Part shown: positions 1 through 5,663 of the stretch, in pieces
Numbering within the stretch: the first letter of the stretch is position 1
How the letters are laid out: each line of letters starts with the position of its first letter
Assembly: GCA_937967875.1 (NCBI GenBank)
Contig: CALBTQ010000246.1
Span: 1-7,275 of the forward strand
Direction: 5' to 3'
DNA: 7,275 nt
From: an uncultured Pseudomonadota bacterium
Lineage (GTDB): Bacteria; Lernaellota; Lernaellaia; Lernaellales; Lernaellaceae
The notes under the pieces: generated by a model
The model's database searches: none
The model's input: only the letters and a program-made list of their open reading frames with translations
Told to the model about the DNA's origin: nothing
Made by a program: the position numbers and the translations under genes

Positions 1-44
1 CACCGAGATCTACACTCTTTCCCTACACGACGCTCTTCCGATCT
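1..44 (+). other. Illumina P5/TruSeq universal adapter (artefact)
   Basis: These bases match, from memory and without mismatch, the 3' part of the Illumina TruSeq universal (P5) adapter, ending in the diagnostic GCTCTTCCGATCT. The reverse complement of the same segment is at the other end of the window. It is library sequence left by incomplete trimming and not genomic DNA. Any reading frame running into it carries adapter-derived residues. The last T (44) could be adapter or genomic. Confidence 0.98.
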
Positions 45-421
45 TTCAGCGGACGCTCGATCTGATCGAAACTGTTCGATATTCCAATACTTTCAGCTTT
101 CGTTACAGCGTGCGGCCGGGCACGATGGCGGCTGATTTCGACGACGACGTGCCGGAAAAGGAGAAAATCAACCGCCTGATGATCTTGCAGGAACGCCAAC
201 GCGACATTACGTTTCAACTCCATAGGGCGTTGATCGGCCACACTGTGGAAGTGCTGGTGGAGCGCGAGCAGACCGATGCCGACAAGCCGCGTTGGTCGGG
301 GAAATCCGGATGTTATCGTGAGGTGCATTTCGCCGGGGATGGCATCCACATCGGAGACGTGGTAACGGTTAAAGTAGTAGAGGCTTTTGCCAGCAGCTTG
401 CGCGGCACGGCGGCCGGGTGA
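45..421 (+). CDS. miaB: MiaB, tRNA-2-methylthio-N6-dimethylallyladenosine synthase, C-terminal fragment
   Basis: This is the 3' end of a methylthiotransferase gene; its start lies outside the contig. MiaB is a cytoplasmic radical-SAM iron-sulfur enzyme that adds a methylthio group to i6A37 of tRNAs reading UNN codons. About 124 residues remain. The first part, readable from codon 47, ends the radical-SAM barrel: FSFRYSVRPGT followed by AADFDDDVPEKEK matches the family's 'F.F.YS.RPGT.AA...DDVPEe.K' signature. The rest is a TRAM-type RNA-binding domain (about the last 65 residues), from HRALIGHTVEVLVE to GDVVTVKVVEA. The radical-SAM CxxxCxxC and N-terminal cluster cysteines would be upstream. 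The ATG at 110 is internal. The BFN gene follows after a 22-base gap, suggesting cotranscription. The related MtaB or RimO enzymes are less likely given the RPGT/DDVPE wording, but cannot be fully excluded from the fragment. Confidence 0.9.
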
Positions 422-431
422 GCAAAAGCCG

Positions 432-438
432 AAGGAGG
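432..438 (+). promoter_or_regulatory. Shine-Dalgarno site of the BFN-family gene
   Basis: AAGGAGG lies 5 bases before the ATG at 444. It decides the start: the frame is open further upstream, with an ATG at 387 inside miaB, but only 444 has a strong ribosome binding site, and the protein from there begins like family members. Confidence 0.85.
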
Positions 439-443
439 AAAAG

Positions 444-944
444 ATGGCCACAAAAATGAGAGTCGCCGGGTTGACCGTCGATCCATCGAGCAATGTGCCC
501 ATCGTCGTCCTACAGACAGAAAACGATGAGGAAATGCTGCCGATTTGGATCGGGATCATGGAAGCCAGCGCCATCGCCTCGGAATTGGAAAAAATCGAAA
601 TTGCGCGTCCGATGACCCATGATCTATTCGTCAACACGTTGAAGGAAATCGGCGTTACGTTGGAGAAAATCCTGGTCAGCGAGTTGAAGGACAACACTTA
701 TTTTGCCCGTTTGTTCCTGGTCGACCGCCAAGGCAAGCGCTACGACGTCGACGCGCGCCCGTCCGATTCCATCGCCCTGGCGCTGCGGGCCAAGGCGGAT
801 ATCTGGGTCGAGGAAAGCGTGCTGGAACTGGCGCATAAACTCGACAAGGACGCCTCCTCGGACAAGCAGAGAACGGATGAGGAAAAGTGGCAGGAGATTC
901 TGGAAAACATCGATCCGGACGACCTGGGCAAATACCGCATGTGA
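444..944 (+). CDS. Bifunctional nuclease (BFN, DUF151) family protein
   Basis: This 166-residue protein contains one BFN/DUF151 domain over about residues 5-135. Visible family motifs are LPIWIG (32-37), RPMTHDL (55-61), DNTYFARL (83-90) and DARPSDSIALALR (103-115), followed by IWVEESVL. The last 30 residues are charged and helical. Plant BFN proteins were reported to have RNase and DNase activity, but the role of most bacterial members is unproven, so 'nuclease' is a family name here and not a demonstrated activity. There is no signal peptide or membrane segment, so it should be cytoplasmic. It sits 22 bases after miaB. Its last codons overlap the GTG of the VanZ gene (GTGA), so the three genes probably form one transcript. 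Length and domain content are normal. Confidence 0.9.
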   Translation: MATKMRVAGLTVDPSSNVPIVVLQTENDEEMLPIWIGIMEASAIASELEKIEIARPMTHDLFVNTLKEIGVTLEKILVSELKDNTYFARLFLVDRQGKRYDVDARPSDSIALALRAKADIWVEESVLELAHKLDKDASSDKQRTDEEKWQEILENIDPDDLGKYRM

Positions 945-1360
945 TCTTTCGGCGCGCCGTTTGGCTCTACGCGCCGCCGCTTTTCTGGGCGGGATTGATC
1001 TTCTTCATGTCGCATCGGCCGGCGCCCGCGGCAATGCCCGCGATGGCGGGGTCGGATAAAATCATCCATTTGTCGGTGTACCTGGTGCTCGCACTGCTGG
1101 TGGTGCGGGCGTTGAGCGAGCAGCGGCAAGTCGACGCGCTGGGCTTGGTCGCCGTGAGCGTGCTAGTCGTCGGCCTGTACGGCGTGGGCGACGAGGTGCA
1201 TCAATCCTTCGTGCCGTCGCGCAGTCCGGACGTGCTGGACGCCTATGCCGATCTGGCGGGCGCGACGATCGGTTCGATCGCCGGCGCGTGGGGACGAACG
1301 CGGAAAAAGCGAGGCATGTTGGCGCGCGCGGCTATTGACACATACCGGTCGCAAACGTAG
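941..1360 (+). CDS. VanZ-family integral membrane protein
   Basis: Read from the GTG at 941, this is a 139-residue membrane protein with hydrophobic segments near residues 7-23, 41-57, 67-82 and 104-118. The VanZ-like signature is clear: FFMSHRP after the first helix, GSDKIIHLSVYLVLALL (37-53), and GVGDEVHQSFVPSRSP (81-96) followed by DVLDAYADLAGA. The name comes from enterococcal VanZ, which gives low-level teicoplanin resistance. Small stand-alone members like this are widespread, and most have no known function, so a resistance role should not be assumed. The chosen start overlaps the BFN stop by 4 bases (GTGA) and has no strong Shine-Dalgarno, which fits translational coupling. The frame is open back to 887, but that would mean a long overlap. 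The last codons contain the promoter of the next gene. Confidence 0.88.
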   Translation: MIFRRAVWLYAPPLFWAGLIFFMSHRPAPAAMPAMAGSDKIIHLSVYLVLALLVVRALSEQRQVDALGLVAVSVLVVGLYGVGDEVHQSFVPSRSPDVLDAYADLAGATIGSIAGAWGRTRKKRGMLARAAIDTYRSQT

Positions 1361-1363
1361 GAT
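1335..1363 (+). promoter_or_regulatory. Predicted sigma70-type promoter for the TPR/bamB pair
   Basis: A perfect -35 box TTGACA (1335-1340) is followed by a 17-base spacer and a -10 box TAGGAT (1358-1363, 4 of 6 consensus). Initiation would fall near 1370, leaving a leader of about 26 bases before the GTG at 1396. It overlaps the last codons of the VanZ gene, so the downstream pair may be transcribed independently of miaB. Prediction from sequence only. Confidence 0.5.
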
Positions 1364-1395
1364 GGCGCATCATTTTTAAAGGGAGAGCTGTATCC

Positions 1396-2202
1396 GTGGC
1401 TAAGAAATACAAAATCACGCGGAAACAAATCAAGCAGGACGACAAGTTCCTGGCGGCCATCAAGGGCGTGACGAAGAAAATCGTGGTGCACGACGAAGAG
1501 GAAAAGGGCATCGACTGGATGCACGTTTTGAAGATCGGCGTGACCGTCCTTTCCATCGTGATATTGGTCGGCGGCGCCGTTTTCGGCTTCGTCGCGTATC
1601 GCGGAAAAAAGGCCGAACGGCTGATGGCGCAGGCCGACGTCGTCTACCGCGCCCCGCTCGTCACCGAGGAAGATTACAAGGCCAATCCGCAGTATGCGTC
1701 GATCGGCGCGTATATCGACAAGAAAAAGAAGTGGTCCGACGCGGTCGACCAGTTCAATATCGTGGTGAAAAACTACCCCAACTCCAAGTACGGCGTCATG
1801 GCGCTGCTCAACCTCGGCAACTGTTACTATGAGTTGGAAGAATACCAGGAAGCGGTCAGCTATTACCAGAAATATCTGGACAAGGTCGGTCTGGACGATC
1901 CGTTTGCCTCGCTGGCCCGGCAGAGCATGGCCTATGCGTTCGAGGCGCTGGGCGACCTGGGCAAGGCCGAGGAAATCTACACCTCGCTGACCGGGGAAGA
2001 GGGCTCGACCATCGCGGTGATGAGCCTGCTGGATCTGGCGCGCGTGTACGAACAGAAAAACGAACTCGACAAGGCGATCGGCGCGTTGGATCGCGTCGTG
2101 CAAAGCGACCAGATCGACAGCCCGTCCTTCTACAAATTGAAGCGTCGCGCCGAAGGCAAATTGCAGATGCTCAAAGCGCGCGCCGGCAAAGAATCGACCT
2201 GA
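1396..2202 (+). CDS. YfgM-like membrane-anchored TPR protein
   Basis: This 268-residue protein starts at a GTG, with GGGAGAG (1381-1387) about 8 bases upstream. The layout is a very basic N-terminus (MAKKYKITRKQIKQ), an acidic patch (DEEE, 33-36), one transmembrane helix (about 45-67), then a probably periplasmic domain with three TPR-like helix pairs: about 133-166, 172-204 and 207-239. E. coli YfgM has the same design (N-in anchor plus periplasmic TPR) and acts at the SecYEG translocon with periplasmic chaperones. YfgM is shorter; this protein has an N-terminal cytosolic extension of about 40 residues. Assignment rests on topology, the repeats and the adjacent bamB-like gene, an order seen in E. 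coli, and not on close sequence identity. Its stop overlaps the next start by one base (TGATG). Another TPR scaffold is the alternative. Confidence 0.75.
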   Translation: MAKKYKITRKQIKQDDKFLAAIKGVTKKIVVHDEEEKGIDWMHVLKIGVTVLSIVILVGGAVFGFVAYRGKKAERLMAQADVVYRAPLVTEEDYKANPQYASIGAYIDKKKKWSDAVDQFNIVVKNYPNSKYGVMALLNLGNCYYELEEYQEAVSYYQKYLDKVGLDDPFASLARQSMAYAFEALGDLGKAEEIYTSLTGEEGSTIAVMSLLDLARVYEQKNELDKAIGALDRVVQSDQIDSPSFYKLKRRAEGKLQMLKARAGKEST

Positions 2203-3419
2203 TGATGCATCGCCCGCACCGTCGGACTCGAATTTTTCTGACGATATGCTTGCTGGCGACCGTTCTGGCAGCCGGGTGCGCCGGCGTGTCGGGGCGGATG
2301 ATCATTCCCATCGCGCCGGAGACGATCGAGCCGGTCGACGCCGCGCCGTTGCGCGTGCTGTGGGCCAAGCGGCTGGTTGACGAAACCAACCAGGATCTAT
2401 GGCGGCCGATGCAGTACTCGTTTCCGGTCGTCGAGGACAACATCGTCTATCTGGGCAACACCTGGAACGCGTTTTACGCCTTCGACGCGCTCAACGGCGA
2501 CATTCTGTGGAAGTTCGACACCGCCGGGCCGGTCGAATGCGGTGCGGTGGTGATCGGCGACAAGGTCGTGTTCGGCGACGGCGACGGCCGGGTTTATTGC
2601 CTGAACCGCCATACCGGCTTGTTGCAATGGGTTTACAGCGTGCAGGGGCAGGTGCAGGGACGGTTGGCGACCGACGGCACGTTGGTATTCGTACGCACTT
2701 CGCACGAGCGGCTGTACGCGGTGACGCTGGCCGACGGCAAATGGAAATGGATGCAGTCGCGCGAGATGCCCGACGGCTTTACGATCCGGGGCGTCAGTTC
2801 GCCGGTGGTCGACAACGGCCGCGTACTGACCGGCTATGCCGATGGTTATTTTATGGCATATCGCGCCGAAGACGGAGTCGAGGTATTTAAAACGCTGCTG
2901 CAGAAGTCCGATCGGCTGGTCGACGTGGACTCGACGCCCGTGGTGATCGAGGAGCGCATTTACCTGGCCGGTTACGGCGGAAATTTCTATTGCCTGAACC
3001 GCGACAATGCCGCCATTCAATGGACGTTCAATCGGGGCAGCGTGCAGCGCGCCGAAATCGACGGTGACATTATTTATCTGAGCGACGATCAGGGCTTCCT
3101 GTTTGCGTTGGAAAAAAGGACGGGCAAGGAGCTGTGGTCGTTCGATCTGCGCGAATACGACTTGGAAAATTCGCTGGCCAAGAGCCCGCGCCGCAAGCTG
3201 AAGATCCCGACGACCGCCGTGCCGTTCGGAAAGCTGGTGCTGGTCGCCAGCTCCGACGGATACATCTACGGACTGAGCCGCGAGAAGGGCGAGCTGCGCT
3301 GGAAATTCTGGCCCGGTTACGGCGTGACCTCCGCGATGAGCGTCGTGCAGGATCGTCTGTACGTGCACACCAACTTCGGCAATGTTTACTGCCTGAAGCC
3401 GAATCCTTTCCACCGCTGA
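2202..3419 (+). CDS. bamB: BamB-like outer-membrane assembly lipoprotein (PQQ beta-propeller)
   Basis: This 405-residue lipoprotein has a basic start, a hydrophobic stretch (11-24) and a lipobox ending AAGC with the acylated cysteine at 26. Its body is a PQQ-type beta-propeller. The 'G-x-[VFI]-Y-[CA]-L/F-[DN]-x-x-x-G-x-x-x-W' blade signature recurs near residues 89-105, 129-145, 169-184, 215-231, 260-276, 298-314, 353-369 and 393-401. That makes eight, the blade number of BamB. BamB is a periplasmic-side lipoprotein of the BAM complex that binds BamA and helps insert outer-membrane beta-barrels. There is no enzymatic PQQ-dehydrogenase module, so an enzyme is unlikely. The start ATG overlaps the preceding TGA (TGATG) with no clear Shine-Dalgarno, so translation is probably coupled to the YfgM-like gene. 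A second ATG follows directly. A general PQQ-propeller lipoprotein outside BAM remains possible. Confidence 0.78.
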   Translation: MMHRPHRRTRIFLTICLLATVLAAGCAGVSGRMIIPIAPETIEPVDAAPLRVLWAKRLVDETNQDLWRPMQYSFPVVEDNIVYLGNTWNAFYAFDALNGDILWKFDTAGPVECGAVVIGDKVVFGDGDGRVYCLNRHTGLLQWVYSVQGQVQGRLATDGTLVFVRTSHERLYAVTLADGKWKWMQSREMPDGFTIRGVSSPVVDNGRVLTGYADGYFMAYRAEDGVEVFKTLLQKSDRLVDVDSTPVVIEERIYLAGYGGNFYCLNRDNAAIQWTFNRGSVQRAEIDGDIIYLSDDQGFLFALEKRTGKELWSFDLREYDLENSLAKSPRRKLKIPTTAVPFGKLVLVASSDGYIYGLSREKGELRWKFWPGYGVTSAMSVVQDRLYVHTNFGNVYCLKPNPFHR

Positions 3420-3683
3420 TCCACAAACTCAAAAGGGCGACGACATCCGAAATGTCGGAAGTATCTTTTTGCGTCAAGTCAATGAGTGAGAGTACTGCGG
3501 TCGTTCGTTGTGATGGAAAACGGCCGTGGAAGGCGGAATAACGGTCGAGGCGACGAAGATTTCGGGAGACGTTCCTGGAAATCTCCCTCCAACCGACTTT
3601 AGCAGGAATATTACATAACCTATCTTATGCGCATTGTATACATTGAGGATTTGCTGGGCACTTACGAGGCTATTAATTTGATT
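3420..3683. other. Gene-free gap between converging genes
   Basis: This gap separates the end of the bamB-like gene (+) from the end of the helix-rich protein gene (-). I see no credible coding sequence: the short open frames have no ribosome binding site and no recognisable product. It holds a small hairpin with a T-run (3441-3470) and a second potential stem (AGATTTC 3557-3563 with GAAATCT 3578-3584, or alternatively GGGAGA 3564-3569 with TCTCCC 3582-3587). A clearly more AT-rich stretch follows from about 3600. The 10-mer ATTGAGGATT occurs at 3642-3651 and again at 3686-3695, the second copy overlapping the stop codon of the - strand gene. No tRNA or known RNA family is evident. Confidence 0.6.
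3441..3470 (+). terminator. Weak candidate terminator after the bamB-like gene
   Basis: CGACAT (3441-3446) pairs with ATGTCG (3452-3457) across a 5-base loop, and a run of five T is at 3466-3470. The stem has only 6 bp and the T-run starts 8 bases after it, so this is a poor match to a classical intrinsic terminator. Its position 21 bases after the stop is the main support. Confidence 0.3.
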
Positions 3684-4532
3684 TTATTGAGGATTATCCT
3701 GCACCAGGTCGATCTGTGTTTGGAAAAACGTCGTAATTGCATTTTCCACATAATTCGCATCGAACTCCTGCGGCTTGTTGGTGAACAAAGTCAGCACCTT
3801 CCAGGCTGTGTCCTTCTCGGTCTTGGCGTGGCGCGAATACAACACGTGATACAGTTGGCGCATCTCCGCCTGCAGCACGACCAACTGCCGGTAATTCTCG
3901 TCCATGTTCTCTTGCAGTTGTCGGTGGCGCGCGGACAATTCCAGAATCTCCTGCGCGATCATGCCGTCGATCACGTCGATCACCTGTTGCGCTTTCGGCT
4001 GCGTCATTTCCGCCTGCCAGGCGGCCGCGACCTGATGAATCACCGCCGGATAGCGCTCGCCGACCTCCTTGGCGTACTGTTCCACCACCTTAAGCAAAAC
4101 GTCGACCCTTCGCCCGCGTTCGTTCGCCGTAAGCTCATTTTCCGGCTCGACGGTCGGCATCAACATTTGTTGCAGATGAAGATTCACCGCCCGCAGCAAC
4201 GTGCGGCGGATGATGATGGATTGCACATCGTCGGTCAGGCCTTTTTCGGCTTCCTGCAATGAATCGCGGATCTTCAGATCGAGCCGAATATTGTCCTCAT
4301 AGGCCTCGGTTCGTTCCACGAATTTCGATACTTTATCATAATAATCATTCGCAATGGCGTCCCATTGCGGCTTTTCGGCTTCCAGGCGACCGTTGAGATC
4401 GACAATCGCCGTCGTGGCGGTTTCGATCACGGAAAACGGCATGTTTTTCGGAATGTTCCAATAGCCAAGTATCGCGAAAACAATCAGGGCGACAACTGTA
4501 TAACCTAATGTTATTTTTGATTTTTTTGTCAA
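3684..4532 (-). CDS. Unknown membrane-anchored helix-rich protein coupled to ApbE
   Basis: I do not recognise this 282-residue protein. It has a basic N-terminus (MTKKSK), one hydrophobic helix (about 9-25), then about 255 residues that look almost wholly helical. These are rich in Glu, Gln, Arg and Ala with few glycines and no cysteine, so a periplasmic or surface coiled-coil/helical-bundle domain anchored in the inner membrane is likely. Charged helices cover about 76-120 and 140-235, with a break at MPTVEPENE (125-133). The start is a TTG overlapping the apbE stop (TTGA), with AAGGTG about 6 bases upstream. The next Met, at residue 31, would remove the membrane helix. An A7 run just after the start codon is a spot where an assembly indel would alter the frame. 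I see no S/T-G-A-T flavinylation motif, so it is probably not an ApbE substrate. Function is unknown. Confidence 0.8.
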   Translation of the reverse strand: MTKKSKITLGYTVVALIVFAILGYWNIPKNMPFSVIETATTAIVDLNGRLEAEKPQWDAIANDYYDKVSKFVERTEAYEDNIRLDLKIRDSLQEAEKGLTDDVQSIIIRRTLLRAVNLHLQQMLMPTVEPENELTANERGRRVDVLLKVVEQYAKEVGERYPAVIHQVAAAWQAEMTQPKAQQVIDVIDGMIAQEILELSARHRQLQENMDENYRQLVVLQAEMRQLYHVLYSRHAKTEKDTAWKVLTLFTNKPQEFDANYVENAITTFFQTQIDLVQDNPQ

Positions 4533-5581
4533 TTTGTCACCTTTTTCAAGCGGGTTTTGGCGGCGAAATCGGACGTCGCGTGTTCTTGACCCTGATCGTC
4601 AAGCACCATTGCTTCGCATTGCGGATAATGTTCGCGGAGCATCGCCAATCCTTCCTGCGGTCCCAAAACAAAAACCGCCGTGGCCAGCGCATCGGCCAGA
4701 TCGCCGGTCGGCGCGAGGATCGTCACGCTTCGGCATTTGTCGGCTGGTTTGCCGGTACGCGGATCCATAATGTGATGATAGCGCACGCCGTCGCGGATGA
4801 TGAAGCGTTCGTAATCGCCCGAAGTGGCTACGGACATTTCGCCCGATAAATGCATGACCGCATACAGTTCGCCGCGCGGCTTGCGCGGATGCTGAATGCC
4901 AACCTTCCACGGCTCGCCGTTTTTACTACCGATGATGGTCATGTCGCCGCCGGCGTTGACGATGGCGTTTTGCACGCCCCGTTCCTTCAAGGCGGCCATG
5001 GCCGATTGCGCCGACCAACCTTTGGCGATGCCGCCCAGGTTCACCTGCATGCCGGCTGCCGGAAGGAAGGCGGTTTGGTCGGACGCGGACAGAACCAGTT
5101 TGCGGTAATCGATCGTCCGCAGGGCGGCGGCCAATTGTTCGGTGGTCGGCAGCGACGCCTGCGGATCCTGTAGGTTGTACAACCGCCCTACTCCGGCATA
5201 GGTCACGTCGAAGGCGCCATGCGAATTCACCGACACCTCGTGCGCCAGAGCGACGATTTCATAAATCGGCGGCGACAGCTTGACCGGCGATATTCCGGCC
5301 TGATGATTGAGTTGGAAGATCTCGGAACTTTCCCATTGCGGATGAGCCAGTCGTTGCAGCTCTTCGATCGCCGCAAAAGCATGTTCGATGGCCGGTTTCG
5401 CCTCTTGTGCCGGCAAACCGTAGGTCTGCACGGAAACGATCGTCCCCATCAGATCGCGTTGCATCTCCACCGCACCGGCCGTCGTCGGTTGCGAACGGTT
5501 GGAAAGGCAGGCGGTCGAGAGGAAAAGCGCAACGAGCATCAGCCGGAAGGCTAACTGTCGACGAGAAATCAACCGTTCCAT
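4529..5581 (-). CDS. apbE: ApbE, FAD:protein FMN transferase (lipoprotein)
   Basis: This 350-residue enzyme transfers FMN from FAD to threonine or serine of target proteins such as Rnf/Nqr subunits, on the outer face of the cytoplasmic membrane, with Mg2+. The N-terminus has arginines, a hydrophobic stretch (14-24) and a possible lipobox STAC with Cys25, as in many lipid-anchored ApbE proteins. Family motifs in order: LMGTIVSV (44-51), GAFDVTYAGVG (122-132), NLGGIAKGW (181-189), NAGGDM (209-214), TSGDYERF (253-260), YHHIMDPRTGKPA (268-280) and DALATAVFVLG (297-307). Ala186, Asp297 and Thr301 fall where the Mg2+ site is known, so it looks catalytically intact. The ATG at 5579-5581 is the first start after an in-frame TGA; a CAAAGGG sequence lies about 12 bases upstream, slightly far for a ribosome site. 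No Rnf, Nqr or FMN-binding-domain gene is in the window, so its substrate is elsewhere. Confidence 0.95.
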   Translation of the reverse strand: MERLISRRQLAFRLMLVALFLSTACLSNRSQPTTAGAVEMQRDLMGTIVSVQTYGLPAQEAKPAIEHAFAAIEELQRLAHPQWESSEIFQLNHQAGISPVKLSPPIYEIVALAHEVSVNSHGAFDVTYAGVGRLYNLQDPQASLPTTEQLAAALRTIDYRKLVLSASDQTAFLPAAGMQVNLGGIAKGWSAQSAMAALKERGVQNAIVNAGGDMTIIGSKNGEPWKVGIQHPRKPRGELYAVMHLSGEMSVATSGDYERFIIRDGVRYHHIMDPRTGKPADKCRSVTILAPTGDLADALATAVFVLGPQEGLAMLREHYPQCEAMVLDDQGQEHATSDFAAKTRLKKVTN

Positions 5582-5606
5582 CGATCACATTTTCCCTTTG
5601 TAACAA

Positions 5607-5636
5607 TTGCCAAGAATTTCTCTCACCATGTATACT
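5607..5636 (+). promoter_or_regulatory. Predicted sigma70-type promoter of the Asp-linker lipoprotein gene
   Basis: The -35 box TTGCCA (5607-5612) and the -10 box TATACT (5631-5636) each match consensus at 5 of 6 positions, with an 18-base spacer. Initiation would fall near 5643, giving a leader of about 20 bases with the Shine-Dalgarno well placed. It lies in the 82-base gap between the divergent apbE and lipoprotein genes. I found no equally good promoter pointing toward apbE. Confidence 0.6.
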
Positions 5637-5651
5637 ACACGCAACCATCAT

Positions 5652-5660
5652 GGGGAGGAA
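5652..5660 (+). promoter_or_regulatory. Shine-Dalgarno site fixing the lipoprotein start
   Basis: GGGGAGGAA ends 3 bases before the ATG at 5664, with the GGAGG core about 5 bases away. It rules out the longer frame from 5607, whose first codon is part of the predicted -35 box. Confidence 0.85.
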
Positions 5661-5663
5661 ACT

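Noticed and set aside
23..697. 224-residue - strand open frame
   Set aside because: It is antisense to miaB and the BFN gene, matches no family I know, and its last residues are coded by the adapter.
941..1360. Glycopeptide (teicoplanin) resistance gene
   Set aside because: Only a VanZ-family fold is visible; there are no vanHAX-type genes nearby, and most such proteins have no link to resistance.
1361..1377. Terminator GATG-GCG-CATC plus T-run after the VanZ gene
   Set aside because: A 4-bp stem with a 3-base loop is too weak to call.
1243..2103. 286-residue - strand open frame opposite the TPR gene
   Set aside because: Shadow frame; no ribosome site, no domain, and it fully overlaps a gene with clear TPR repeats.
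2397..3413. 338-residue - strand open frame opposite the bamB-like gene
   Set aside because: Long antisense frames are common opposite GC-rich genes; the + strand protein has a full lipobox and eight propeller motifs, while this one has no recognisable feature.
3557..3587. Possible pseudoknot or riboswitch-like element
   Set aside because: The two stems share bases, so they are alternatives and not a knot; they are short and lie downstream of converging genes, where a riboswitch would control nothing.
3627..4262. 211-residue + strand open frame opposite the helix-rich protein gene
   Set aside because: The - strand frame has a proper start coupled to apbE and a coherent membrane-anchored protein; this one is rich in His and Leu runs typical of antisense frames.
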